Assembly: GCF_902806265.1 (NCBI RefSeq)
Contig: NZ_CADCVZ010000005.1
Location: 1 to 64,000, forward strand
Reading direction: 5' to 3'
Source: an uncultured Sphingomonas sp.
GTDB taxonomy: Bacteria; Pseudomonadota; Alphaproteobacteria; Sphingomonadales; Sphingomonadaceae
DNA length: 64,000 bases
Position 1 is the stretch's first letter, and the number at the start of each line of letters is the position of its first letter. A program made the translations under genes and the position numbers. Shown here in pieces: positions 8,351 through 20,754 of the stretch. The notes below the pieces were generated by a model. It had not been told where the DNA came from, searched no databases, and worked only from the letters and a program-made list of their open reading frames with translations.

Positions 8351-9027
8351 GCGGTTTTTGGTTGCTCCGGCACCGGCGTCAGTTCGAACACATCGAGCTT
8401 GGACTGGCCGCGCGGCCACGGGATCACCAATCGCCAGCGGAACGGCGCGACCCGCTCCAGCACGCCGGCCATGTCGCGGCCGTGGTTCTCGCCATAGGCC
8501 AGCGGCTGCTCCTCGTTGCCGAGCGCGACGCTGCCGAGGAAGATCATTCGGGTCTCCGCCTCGTCCTCCCACAGCCGGCCAGCGGGCCGCTGGCTACCCG
8601 TCTGCTTGACTACCGTCAGCTGCCCGTCCGCGACCTCCACGTAGCAGAAGAAGGGCTTGAACCGCTCATAGGCCCGGGTCTTCTTGGTATATCGGCCGAG
8701 CCGCACCAAGCGGCACTGATAGCTGCCAGGAGTGGGCGCGGGCATCGGCAGCGCCGCCGACGGCCGCAGCAGCTCGCGTTCTGCCGCAACCTCCCTGCGG
8801 AAACCGGCCAGCCGGGCTTCGGCCAAGGCCGCCTGCCATGCGCCATCCAAGCGGCGAACCCGCTCAGCATCCTCATCGCTGGCGACGCTGAGCCAAGCAT
8901 CCGTCTTGGCGGGTGGCTCCGCTGTTACCATCGCTCGCCGCACCGGCGGCGTGGGCTGGGCGGACTGACAGCCGCCGAGCAGCGTTGCCGCGGCCAGAAG
9001 AAGGAAGCAGGGAGCGATCAAGCGCAC
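8347..9027 (-). CDS. DUF4893 domain lipoprotein
   Basis: A 226-aa predicted lipoprotein. The N-terminus MRLIAPCFLLLAAATLLGGCQS has a lipobox (LLGGC), so it should be lipid-anchored in the envelope. The body contains the features of the sphingomonad DUF4893 family, including SYQCRLVRLGR and PFFCYVEV, with two cysteines that could form a disulphide. The function is unknown. Its stop overlaps the GTG of the next gene, so the two are probably one transcription unit. Confidence 0.75.
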   Translation of the reverse strand: MRLIAPCFLLLAAATLLGGCQSAQPTPPVRRAMVTAEPPAKTDAWLSVASDEDAERVRRLDGAWQAALAEARLAGFRREVAAERELLRPSAALPMPAPTPGSYQCRLVRLGRYTKKTRAYERFKPFFCYVEVADGQLTVVKQTGSQRPAGRLWEDEAETRMIFLGSVALGNEEQPLAYGENHGRDMAGVLERVAPFRWRLVIPWPRGQSKLDVFELTPVPEQPKTA

Positions 9028-9143
9028 GTCAAGAAACCTTTACCGTAGATGTCCGCACGCCTCCGTGTGCCTCCCTACGGTGAGCGCTCAGAATAGTTAA
9101 CAAGTTCTTTCCAGCAAGTCCGGCGCACCCTAAGCGACGGCGA

Positions 9144-10052
9144 ATGGATGCCACCACCCGGACAACCCCGTCGACGACCCGGGCCGGACTGGCGTTCGGC
9201 ATCGGAGCCTACGGCTTGTGGGGCCTGCTGCCGATCTATTTCAAGCTGTTGGAGCAGGTGCCGTCGATAGCGATTGTCGCGCACCGTATCGTTTGGTCGC
9301 TGTTGGCGCTGGGGCTGCTGGTCGCAGCGACTCGCGGCTGGGGTGAGCTGCGCGCGGCTCTCGCTCATCGCGCAACCCTGCGCCTGCTGCTGGCGACATC
9401 GGTGCTGATCGCAATCAACTGGCTGGTTTACGTCCATGCGGTCAATAGCGGGCACATTCTGGCGGGGAGCCTCGGCTATTACCTCAACCCGCTGGCCAAC
9501 ATCCTGCTCGGCTATTTCGTGCTGAAGGAGCCGCTCGGGCGGTTGCAGTGGCTGGCGGTCGGCATTGCGGCGGCCGGTGTCGCGGTGCTGGCGGCGGGCG
9601 CGCTGTCGCACCTGTGGATCAGCCTGGTCCTGTGCTGCAGCTTTTCGCTCTACGGCCTGCTGCGCAAGATCGCGCGGGTGGACTCGACCGCGGGGCTGAC
9701 CATCGAGACCGCCTTCCTGTTTCCGCTCGCCCTGCTCTGGCTGCTGGCGGCGGGTGCCGGCACCGGGCCGGTGTGGGGCGGCAGCAACACGGAATTGCTC
9801 CTGCTGATGGGAACGGGAGTCGCTTCCACCGTGCCGCTGCTGTTCTTCACCGCCGCCGCCCGCCGGCTGCGCTACTCGACGCTCGGCATCCTTCAGTTCA
9901 TCGCCCCTACCCTGCAGTTCCTGGTGGCCGTGTTCCTGTACGGCGAGGCGTTCACCACTGCCCACGCCATCGCCTTCGGCGCGATCTGGACTGCCGCCGT
10001 GCTTTACCTCATCTCGTCGTGGCACACCGCTCGGGCGCAGACGCCGGAATAG
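9144..10052 (+). CDS. rarD: EamA family transporter RarD
   Basis: A 302-aa inner-membrane protein of the drug/metabolite transporter superfamily with about ten hydrophobic helices. The RarD signature is clear at the N-terminus (GAYGLWGLLPIYFKLL, then AHRIVWSLLAL) and in the middle (WLVYVHAVNSGHILAGSLGYYLNP). RarD members are annotated as chloramphenicol-sensitive or resistance permeases, but the real substrate is unknown. It is transcribed alone and converges with phaC, with one base between the stops. Confidence 0.9.
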   Translation: MDATTRTTPSTTRAGLAFGIGAYGLWGLLPIYFKLLEQVPSIAIVAHRIVWSLLALGLLVAATRGWGELRAALAHRATLRLLLATSVLIAINWLVYVHAVNSGHILAGSLGYYLNPLANILLGYFVLKEPLGRLQWLAVGIAAAGVAVLAAGALSHLWISLVLCCSFSLYGLLRKIARVDSTAGLTIETAFLFPLALLWLLAAGAGTGPVWGGSNTELLLLMGTGVASTVPLLFFTAAARRLRYSTLGILQFIAPTLQFLVAVFLYGEAFTTAHAIAFGAIWTAAVLYLISSWHTARAQTPE

Positions 10053-10053
10053 G

Positions 10054-11784
10054 TCAGCGCGTGGTGACGTAGCGGCCCGGCGCGTCCTCGATCGCAGGGA
10101 GCTTGCCTTTGCCGGGCACGCGCGCGGCGGTGGCGGGCACTTCGCCGGGCGCCTGAGCGCGGAGCCATTTGGCCCAGTCCGGCCACCAGCTGCCCTTGTG
10201 CTCGGTCGCGCCGGCGACGAACTCGTCCAGGCTCGTGACATCGCCCTCGTTGACCCAGTGCTGGTACTTGCCCGCGCTCGGCGGATTGACGACGCCGGCT
10301 ATGTGGCCCGAACCGGCGAGCACGAACCGCTTGGGCCCGCGGAAGTGGTGCATGATCTTCCACACGCTTTCGGGCGGGGCGATATGGTCCTCGCGGCCGG
10401 CCTGGATGTAGCAGGACGTCTCGACCTGGCTGAGGTCGATAGGCATGCCGTCAACCGTGATCCCGCCACATTCAGCCAGCTTGTTCCCCTTGTAGAGCGT
10501 GTCGAGATAGTCCTTGTGCCAGCCCGCCGGCAGGTTGGTGACGTCGCTGTTCCAGTGGAGCAGGTCGAACGGCGCGGGCTCCTCGCCGAGCAGGTAGTTG
10601 CCCACGACATAGTTCCACACGAGGTCGCGGCCGCGCAGCAGGTTGAAGGTCGCGGCCATGTAGCGCCCGTCGAGATAGCCCTTTTCGGCGGTGAGTTGGG
10701 TCAGCAGCCCCATGGTTTCGTCGCCCAGGAACAGCTTGAGGTCACCGGCCGCGGCGAAATCGACCTGCGCAGTGAAGAAAGTCGCGGACTTGACCTTGTC
10801 GGCCTCGCCCTTCGCCTGGAGGTAGGCCAGCGTCGCCGCCAGCGTGGTGCCAGCGACGCAATAGCCGATGGCATGGACACTCTCGACCTCCAGCAGGTCG
10901 CGCACCGTGTCGATCGCATCGACCTGCCCGCGCAGGACGTAATCGTCGAGGGTGACGTGCGCGAGGCTCTCGTCCGCCGACTTCCAGCTGACCATGAACA
11001 GGGTGATGCCCTGCTCGACGCACCAGCGGACGAAGCTTTTCTCGGGCGTCAGGTCGAGGATGTAGAAGCGGTTGATCCACGGCGGAAAGACGACCAGCGG
11101 CGTCTTCAGCACCTTATCGGTCGTCGGAGTGTACTGGATCAGCTGGTAGAGCGGCGTTTCCTTGACGACCTTGCCCGGTGTGGTGGCAAGGTGGGTGCCG
11201 ACCTCGAACGCGCCTTTCTTGGTTTGGGTCATCTGCCCGGCGCGGATATCGTCGAGCATGTGCCGGAGGCCGTTGAGCAGATTCTCGCCGCGGGTCTCGA
11301 CCGTGCGCTTGAGCACCTGCGGGTTGGTCAGCGCGAAGTTGGACGGGCTCAACGCATCGACGAACGCCTTGGTCGCGAAGCGCAGCCGCTGCCGCGCGGC
11401 CTCGTCGAGGCCCTCGACCTGCTCGATCCCTGTGAGCAGCTGATCGGAGATGGCGAGGTAGCTCTGGCGGATGGTGTCGAACAGCGGGTTCTCCCGCCAT
11501 TCGGGGGCGGCGAAACGCTTGTCCTTGGTCTCCGCAGCCTTCTGCGTCGCGGCGAGGAGGTTGCCCCAGGCCTCCAGCCCCTTGCTCCACGCCGCCGCGC
11601 CGGCGGTCAGCAGCGCCATGGCGTCCGGCGGTCCGGCTGGCTTCACGCCCGGCAGCGGCTCGCCCGCCTTGAGGCTTTCGGCCCAGGTCTCCATCAGCAT
11701 CTGCTGCGCGCGCCCCATCACGGACGTCCAATGCTGCCAATCCTCAAGCGTCGGCAGCGGCGGGAGAGTCGTTTCGGTAGCCAT
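10054..11784 (-). CDS. phaC: class I poly(3-hydroxyalkanoate) synthase
   Basis: Polymerises 3-hydroxyacyl-CoA into PHA/PHB at the granule surface. The lipase-box-like motif is GYCVAGTT with the nucleophilic Cys; class I enzymes usually have GxCxGG here, so the Ala is a small variation. The catalytic His lies in GSGHIAGVVNPP and the Asp in the preceding TLYKGNKL-to-REDHIAPP region. The start is taken at ATG 11784 (MATETTLPPLP), giving 576 aa, a normal class I size; the extra 59 codons in the track are leader. It is divergent from rsmE with 82 bp between. No TGCA-type operator like that of the phasin gene is visible upstream. Confidence 0.95.
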   Translation of the reverse strand: MATETTLPPLPTLEDWQHWTSVMGRAQQMLMETWAESLKAGEPLPGVKPAGPPDAMALLTAGAAAWSKGLEAWGNLLAATQKAAETKDKRFAAPEWRENPLFDTIRQSYLAISDQLLTGIEQVEGLDEAARQRLRFATKAFVDALSPSNFALTNPQVLKRTVETRGENLLNGLRHMLDDIRAGQMTQTKKGAFEVGTHLATTPGKVVKETPLYQLIQYTPTTDKVLKTPLVVFPPWINRFYILDLTPEKSFVRWCVEQGITLFMVSWKSADESLAHVTLDDYVLRGQVDAIDTVRDLLEVESVHAIGYCVAGTTLAATLAYLQAKGEADKVKSATFFTAQVDFAAAGDLKLFLGDETMGLLTQLTAEKGYLDGRYMAATFNLLRGRDLVWNYVVGNYLLGEEPAPFDLLHWNSDVTNLPAGWHKDYLDTLYKGNKLAECGGITVDGMPIDLSQVETSCYIQAGREDHIAPPESVWKIMHHFRGPKRFVLAGSGHIAGVVNPPSAGKYQHWVNEGDVTSLDEFVAGATEHKGSWWPDWAKWLRAQAPGEVPATAARVPGKGKLPAIEDAPGRYVTTR

Positions 11785-11866
11785 GGCGAGAGCATACGCC
11801 TGCGCCCGAGTGGCGTCACTCCCAAGCGGGCGTGACGGGAGCGGTCTGCGCTGCCATGAGTTCGCC

Positions 11867-12592
11867 ATGCCCGCTTGGCCCCCACGCTCGCTCCCGCGCC
11901 TGTACGTCCGGGCGGCGCTCAGCGAGGGCGCGGCGGTCCAGCTGGATGCGGCGCAGGCCAATTACCTCGGCAACGTGCTTCGGCTCGGAATCGACGCGGA
12001 GATGCTTCTGTTCGACGGCGCGTCGGGCGAATGGCTCGCCCGGATCGCGGACAGCGGCAGGAAGCGAATGACGCTCGTGGTCGAGCGCCGGACGCGACCG
12101 CTCGAGCAGGTGCCGGACCTCACGCTAGCCTTCGCACCGGTGAAGCGGGCCCAGGTCGACTGGCTGGTGGAAAAGGCGACGGAGCTGGGAGTTGCGCGGC
12201 TGCAGCCGGTCATCACGCAGCGCACGGTGGTCGAGCGGGTCAAGCTGGAGCGGCTGCAGGCCATCGCGATCGAGGCGGCGGAGCAGTGTGGACGCACCCT
12301 GCTGCCGGAGATCGCCGAGCCGGTGAGCTTGTCCTCCTTCCTATCTTCGCAGGAAGACGCCCTCTACTTCGCGGACGAGACCGGCGGCGAGCCGGTGCAA
12401 AGGGCGCTGCGACCTGGCCGAGCCACCATCCTGACCGGCCCCGAAGGCGGGTTCACCGACGACGAGCGAACCGCTGTTCGCGCCCGCCAAGCCGCCCACG
12501 CCATCTCGCTTGGCCCCCGCATCCTTCGCGCCGAGACCGCTGCGCTGGCCGCCGTCGCGGCCTATATGGCGCTTGCCGGAGACTGGCGCTAA
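11867..12592 (+). CDS. rsmE: 16S rRNA (uracil-1498-N3)-methyltransferase
   Basis: A 241-aa SPOUT methyltransferase that makes m3U1498 in 16S rRNA. The N-terminal PUA-like part includes NYLGNVLRLGIDAEMLLFDGASGEW. The C-terminal SPOUT knot shows ILTGPEGGFTDDE and LGPRILRAETAALAA, the family's SAM-binding motifs. The long upstream extension in the track is antisense to phaC, so the ATG at 11867 (MPAWPPRSLPRL) is used. The stop is 10 nt before gshA, so the two are probably cotranscribed. Confidence 0.95.
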   Translation: MPAWPPRSLPRLYVRAALSEGAAVQLDAAQANYLGNVLRLGIDAEMLLFDGASGEWLARIADSGRKRMTLVVERRTRPLEQVPDLTLAFAPVKRAQVDWLVEKATELGVARLQPVITQRTVVERVKLERLQAIAIEAAEQCGRTLLPEIAEPVSLSSFLSSQEDALYFADETGGEPVQRALRPGRATILTGPEGGFTDDERTAVRARQAAHAISLGPRILRAETAALAAVAAYMALAGDWR

Positions 12593-12602
12593 CGCGCCCG
12601 TA

Positions 12603-13969
12603 ATGACCACCCGGACCGACACCTCGCCCAGCCCGCTCGTCGAGAGCCGCGACGACCTGCTGTCCGTGTTTGCGGGGGGCGAGAAGCCGCCAGCGCAATG
12701 GCGCATCGGCACCGAGCACGAGAAATTCGTCTATCGCGTCGCCGACCATCGCGCGCCGAGCTGGGACGAGCCCGGCGGCATCCGCGACCTGCTGCTCGGG
12801 CTCACCGAGTTCGGCTGGCGGCCGGTCGAGGAAGGCGGCAAGGTCATCGCCCTGGCCGGTGAGGACGGCACCATCAGCCTGGAGCCCGCCGGGCAGTTCG
12901 AGCTGTCCGGCGCCCCGCTCGAGAACCTGCACGAGACCTGTGCCGAGGCAGCGCGGCACCTTAAGCAGTGCGAGGCGGTCGGCGACCGCCTGGGGCTCGG
13001 TTTCCTGGGGCTCGGCATGTGGCCGGACAAGGCGCGGGCCGACCTGCCGATCATGCCCAAGGGCCGGTACAGGATCATGCTCGACCACATGCCGCGCGTG
13101 GGCACGCTGGGCCTCGACATGATGCTTCGCACCTGTACCATCCAGGTTAATCTCGACTATCAGTCCGAAGCCGACCTGGTGAAGAAGTTCCGCGTCGGCC
13201 TGGCCTTGCAGCCGGTCGCCACTGCCCTGTTCGCCAACTCGCCGCTGACCGAGGGCAGGCCCAACGGCTACAAGAGCTTCCGCAGCCATATCTGGGAGGA
13301 CACCGACCCGCATCGCACCGGCATGCTGCCCTTCGTGTTCGACGACGGGTTCGGCTATGAACGCTACTGCGACTATGCGCTGGACGTGCCGATGTACTTC
13401 GTCTTCCGCGACGGTCGGTACATCGACTGCGCGGGCGAGAGCTTCCGCGCCTTCTTGAATGGTAAGCTGCCGCAGCTGCCCGGCGAGCGGCCGCGGGTCA
13501 GCGACTGGGTCGATCATCTCTCGACCGCCTTCCCCGAGGTGCGGCTGAAAAGCTTCTTGGAGATGCGGGGCGCGGACGGCGGGCGCTGGGGCCGGATCTG
13601 CGCGCTGCCGGCGCTGTGGGTGGGGCTGTTGTATGATGATGCTGCGCTGAATGCGGCGTGGGACCTGTGCAAGAGCTGGACCATCGAAGAGCGCGAGCGG
13701 CTACGCCACGACGTGCCGCGCCTCGCGCTTGAGGCGGCGGTGCCGGGCGGCGGGACCGTGCGGGAATTGGCCGACCGGGTGCTGGAGATCGCGGCGATCG
13801 GGCTGACCGCGCGGGCACGGCTGAACGCCGCTGGCGACAATGAGGGCGGGTTCCTCGACCCTCTGCGGGAAGTGGTCTCCACAGGGATAACGCCGGCCGA
13901 TCGCCTGCTCCAACGATACCATGGCGACTGGAGCTGTGACGTTGATCGCGTTTACGAGGAGCTTAGCTT

Positions 13970-13973
<4 letters not shown>
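12603..13973 (+). CDS. gshA: glutamate--cysteine ligase, plant/alphaproteobacterial type
   Basis: A 456-aa enzyme joining glutamate and cysteine to gamma-glutamylcysteine, the first step of glutathione synthesis. Supporting motifs are the N-terminal WRIGTEHEKFVY, the middle TCTIQVNLDYQSE and the SFLEMRGAD stretch, all typical of the plant/alphaproteobacterial family rather than the E. coli GshA type. The gene follows rsmE closely and its stop overlaps the acylase stop by 4 nt on the other strand. Confidence 0.93.
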
Positions 13974-17080
<3,107 letters not shown>

Positions 17081-17148
17081 CCGCCCCGGCGAGTTCCGGC
17101 TCCAGCGGCCATCGACGTCAGGGCTGGGCCCCGGCGCTCGCCGGAATT

Positions 17149-19662
17149 CTAGAGGTCCGGTAGCGCCTGCTTGGCCCGTCCCCAGCCCTTGAGCAGGTCG
17201 CTTTCCGCCCGTTCGATCAGCGTGTCGGCGTCGCGGATGGTGTAGATGTTGGCTCCAGCGAGCCCGTCCAGCTCCTCCCAGGCCACCGGCGCAGACACCG
17301 GCGCACCTTCGCGGGCGCGGGCGGAATAGGGCATCACCGCCGTCGCGCCGCGCTGGTTGCGCAGCCAATCGAGGAAGATGCGGCCCTTGCGCTGGACCTT
17401 GCGGATATTGGCGGTGAACATCTCGGGCTCGGCTTCCGCGATCGCGCGGGTGAAGCGCTCGGCGAAGCTCTTCACTGTTGGCCAGTCGCGGGTCTGATCG
17501 AGCGGCGCCACCACATGGATGCCCTTCCCCCCGCTCAGCAGCGGGAAGGTAGTGAGGCCGAGATCGCCGAGCAGCGCACGCAGCCGCACCGCCGCTTCCT
17601 TCACCTTGTCGAAGTCGAGGCCCACGTCGGGGTCGAGGTCGAACACCAAGCGGTCGGGCATCTCCAGCGGGTCGATGCGGCTGCCCCAACCGTGGAACTC
17701 GATCGTGTTCATCTGCACGCATTCGAGCGCGCCGATCGCCTCCTCGACATAGAGGTAGTCCTGCACCTCGCCGTCGTTCTCCGTAACGGGCACATGCAGC
17801 ACGTGCGCACCCATGGTGCCGCTGTCGTGCTTCTGGAAGAAGCAGTGCTTGGAGCGGCCCTGGGGACAGCGGATCAGGGTCATCGGCCGCCGCGCGAGGT
17901 CGATCATTAGCAGGGGCGCAACCGCGGCGTAGTAGTTGGCGAGGTCGCCCTTGGTGAGCTCGTCCTCGGGGAACACCACTCGCTCGGGGCTGGTCAGGCG
18001 CAGGCCGAGGCTCTCCGCCGTCGCGCGCTCGCCCGTCTTCTCGGAGGCCTTGAGCCGCTTTGGCTGCTCGCGGACGACCTCCTTCGCCATCTTGTCCTCG
18101 CGCAGTGCGATAAAGCTGGCATGGCGCAGCACGCCTTGCTCGGTGAACTCGGCAAAGGCGACCTCGCACACCAGCTTCGGCTCGGTCCATGTTGTATCAC
18201 GCCGGGCGGTCCGTGGCACGTCCAGCGCCGGCGCATCCAGCGCGAGCGGCCTCATCCGCTCGGACAGCTCCTCGATCTTCTTCGTATCGAATCCCGTGCC
18301 GACCTTGCCGGCGTAGCGGAGCTGACCGTCTTCGCGCACCGCCAAGTGGAGCGAACGGAAGCCGCGGCGCTTTTCGCTCGCCTGCCAGCCGACGATCACG
18401 AATTCCTGGCGCTGGATGCACTTGATCTTGAGCCAGTTGCGCGAGCGGGTGCCGCGGTAAGCGGCATCCGCACGCTTGGAGATGAGCCCCTCGCCGCCTT
18501 CCTTGCAGATCGCCTCGAACAGCTTCTCGCCGCGACCTACGACATGGTCGCCGTAGATGATCGAGGGCGGCGCGGTCTTGAGCAGCGCCGCCAACCGCCC
18601 CTTGCGCTCCAGGTTGGGCAGGCCGGTGATGTCCTCGCCTTGGTCAACCAGCAGGTCGAAGGCGTAGAAGGCGAGCTCCGGCCGGTTCTTGCCCGCCGCT
18701 GACGGTCCGCCCTTCAGCGTCGCCTGCATCAGCCCAAAGTCGGGCTTGCCGTCCTTGTTCAGCGCCACCGCTTCCCCGTCGAACAGGCAGCCGGCCGGCA
18801 GCTTGGCCGCGGCCTTGGTCAGGGGCGCGAAGAAGTCGCTCCAGTCCTTGCCGCCCCGCGTCCAGGCCAGCACCGAGCTGTCGCCTACCGCCAGCAAGAG
18901 CCGGTAGCCGTCGTATTTATATTCGTGCAGCCACTGGTTGCCGGCAGGCACCTCGTCCACCAACGTCGCCAGTTGCGGCTCCCGGAAATCGGGCGGCGCT
19001 ACCCCGACCTTGCGCTTGGTTCGGCCGCCCTTCTTGCCGCCGCGATTGCTCTCCCACACGTCCTCGCCCGCGGCGATCTCGGCCATTGTGCGCTTTGTCG
19101 TGACGCTCACCAGGCACTCGTCGACCAGCGCGTCGCCGGCGTCCGCCTTGGCGTGCTCGTCGGTGACCTTCTTGAGCATCCACGCCTCGCCCTTGTCGCC
19201 GGGCTTGGGCCTCAGGCGAAACATGACCCACTCACCGTGCATCCGCTCGCCTTCGAGCGTGAAGTGGAGGTGGCCTTCCTCCAGCGTCAGCCTCGGATCC
19301 TTGTCCGGGTGCGGTACCCAGCGGCCGCGGTCCCACAGCATCACTGTGCCGCCTCCATATTCGCCCTTGGGGATCACGCCCTCGAAGGTGCCGTAATCGA
19401 CCGGATGGTCTTCCGTCCGCATGGCCAGGCGATTGGTGGCCGGGTCGAGGCTCGGCCCGCGCGGCACGGCCCAGCTCTTGAGCACGCCGTCCAGTTCCAG
19501 CCGGAAGTCCCAGTGGAGGCGGGTGGCGTCGTGCTTCTGGACGACGAAGCTGTCGCCGCTGCCCTTGAGCTTGCGCCCTTTCGGCTCGCCCGTTTTCGAG
19601 AAGTCGCGCTTGGCGTTGTAGCTCTCGATGTCGAGACCCTTCGGCCGGGCCGCGCGCGCCAT
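17149..19662 (-). CDS. ligD: DNA ligase D (3'-phosphoesterase, ligase and polymerase domains)
   Basis: An 837-aa multifunctional end-joining enzyme. Domain order is an N-terminal 3'-phosphoesterase (HDATRLHWDFRLE, about residues 35-190), an ATP-dependent ligase with the adenylated lysine in EYKYDGYRLL (K249), and a C-terminal primase/polymerase with the DLDPD metal motif (about residues 560-830). This order matches the Pseudomonas/Agrobacterium type and differs from mycobacterial LigD. The gene starts 3 nt after the ku stop, so both are surely cotranscribed. They act together in bacterial non-homologous end joining. Confidence 0.96.
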   Translation of the reverse strand: MARAARPKGLDIESYNAKRDFSKTGEPKGRKLKGSGDSFVVQKHDATRLHWDFRLELDGVLKSWAVPRGPSLDPATNRLAMRTEDHPVDYGTFEGVIPKGEYGGGTVMLWDRGRWVPHPDKDPRLTLEEGHLHFTLEGERMHGEWVMFRLRPKPGDKGEAWMLKKVTDEHAKADAGDALVDECLVSVTTKRTMAEIAAGEDVWESNRGGKKGGRTKRKVGVAPPDFREPQLATLVDEVPAGNQWLHEYKYDGYRLLLAVGDSSVLAWTRGGKDWSDFFAPLTKAAAKLPAGCLFDGEAVALNKDGKPDFGLMQATLKGGPSAAGKNRPELAFYAFDLLVDQGEDITGLPNLERKGRLAALLKTAPPSIIYGDHVVGRGEKLFEAICKEGGEGLISKRADAAYRGTRSRNWLKIKCIQRQEFVIVGWQASEKRRGFRSLHLAVREDGQLRYAGKVGTGFDTKKIEELSERMRPLALDAPALDVPRTARRDTTWTEPKLVCEVAFAEFTEQGVLRHASFIALREDKMAKEVVREQPKRLKASEKTGERATAESLGLRLTSPERVVFPEDELTKGDLANYYAAVAPLLMIDLARRPMTLIRCPQGRSKHCFFQKHDSGTMGAHVLHVPVTENDGEVQDYLYVEEAIGALECVQMNTIEFHGWGSRIDPLEMPDRLVFDLDPDVGLDFDKVKEAAVRLRALLGDLGLTTFPLLSGGKGIHVVAPLDQTRDWPTVKSFAERFTRAIAEAEPEMFTANIRKVQRKGRIFLDWLRNQRGATAVMPYSARAREGAPVSAPVAWEELDGLAGANIYTIRDADTLIERAESDLLKGWGRAKQALPDL

Positions 19663-19665
19663 GCG

Positions 19666-20598
19666 TCAGGCCCGCTTCCGCCCGCCGGCCGCGACCTTCT
19701 TCGCGGGCGCGGGCGCAGCCTCCTTCTTGGGCGCGGCCGGCTTTCTCGCCGCAGGCGCTTTCTTCGGCGCTGCCTTCTTCTCCGGCCCGGGTGCATTGTC
19801 GTTGCGGGCGTCGTCGCCCAGGCTCTTCTTGAGCGCGGCCATCAGGTCGATGACGTTGCTGCCCTTCTTGGGTGCATCGTCGTCCGGATCCTGGATGATC
19901 ACCTCACCCTTGCGCTTGCGCTTCTCCTCGATCAGGCCCTTCAATGCATCGACGTAGCGGTTGTGGAACTCGCCCGGCTCGAACTTGCCGGTCTTCTTCT
20001 CGATCAGCGTGGAGGCGAGGTCGAGCAGGTCAGGATCGGGCTTGGCGTCCTCGATCTCACGGAAGTAGCTCGACGCCTTGTTGACCTCGTCGGCGTAGCG
20101 CAGCGTTTCCAGCAGCATGCCGCGGCCGCAGGGTTTCAGCGCCACCACATATTCCTGCCCGCGCATCGCGAGCTGGCCCACGCCGACTTTCTTGCCCCCA
20201 CGGAGCGCGTCGCGCAGCACGATGTATGCTTCCTCGGCGAGGTCGTCGGCGGGCACCACGAAATAGGGCTTGTCGTAGTAGATGGCGTCGATCTCGTTGG
20301 TGTCGACGAACTGCACCAGGTCCAGCGTCTTGCGGCTCTCCAGCTTGACGCTCTCGATCTCCTCCGGCTCGAGCAGGACGTACTCCCCCTTGCTCACCTC
20401 ATAGCCCTTGACGATGTCGTCCGTGTTCACCGGCCCGACACCGGGCACCACCTTCTCATACTTGATGCGCTTGCCGGTTGGCTCGTGCACCTGATGGAAG
20501 GAGATGGCCGCGCCCGACTTGGCGGCCGAATAGATCTCGACGGGGATCGAGACCAGCGCCAGCCTGATCTGCCCGCGCCACGCCGGCCGTGCCGCCAT
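19666..20598 (-). CDS. ku: Ku protein, NHEJ end-binding
   Basis: A 310-aa bacterial Ku homodimer subunit that binds double-strand ends and recruits LigD. The core begins RPAWRGQIRLALVSIPVEIY and includes SFHQVHEPTGKRIKYEKVVP and VLLEPEEIESV. The last ~70 residues are rich in Lys, Ala and Pro, the DNA-binding tail common in these proteins. The start at 20598 follows CAGGAG; the further 321 codons in the track are antisense to the next gene. ku and ligD form a two-gene operon. Confidence 0.95.
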   Translation of the reverse strand: MAARPAWRGQIRLALVSIPVEIYSAAKSGAAISFHQVHEPTGKRIKYEKVVPGVGPVNTDDIVKGYEVSKGEYVLLEPEEIESVKLESRKTLDLVQFVDTNEIDAIYYDKPYFVVPADDLAEEAYIVLRDALRGGKKVGVGQLAMRGQEYVVALKPCGRGMLLETLRYADEVNKASSYFREIEDAKPDPDLLDLASTLIEKKTGKFEPGEFHNRYVDALKGLIEEKRKRKGEVIIQDPDDDAPKKGSNVIDLMAALKKSLGDDARNDNAPGPEKKAAPKKAPAARKPAAPKKEAAPAPAKKVAAGGRKRA

Positions 20599-20754
20599 CT
20601 CACCGCTCCTGCTCGTTTCGTTGTTGATCCGATTCAATAGCTGGCAGCCGGAGTCGTTCCGCCGCCGTTTGCAGCCAATGTGCCGTCGGTTCGTCGCAAG
20701 CGCGCGGCCGACCACTTGAAAGGAGGCCGCGGCCCGCAACACATTAGCCTTGTT

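Noticed and set aside
10198-11835. 545-aa plus-strand ORF opposite phaC
   Set aside because: It is a shadow: high GC leaves the antisense frame open, the product is Arg/Leu/Val-biased without domains, and phaC on the other strand is unambiguous.
17085-17145. Possible third palindromic repeat between pip and ligD
   Set aside because: CCGGCGAG and CTCGCCGG can pair but across a long loop, and the GTCA...GATGACG ends of the repeat family are missing.
18925-20640. 571-aa plus-strand ORF opposite ku and ligD
   Set aside because: Spans two clear minus-strand genes and shows no recognisable domain.
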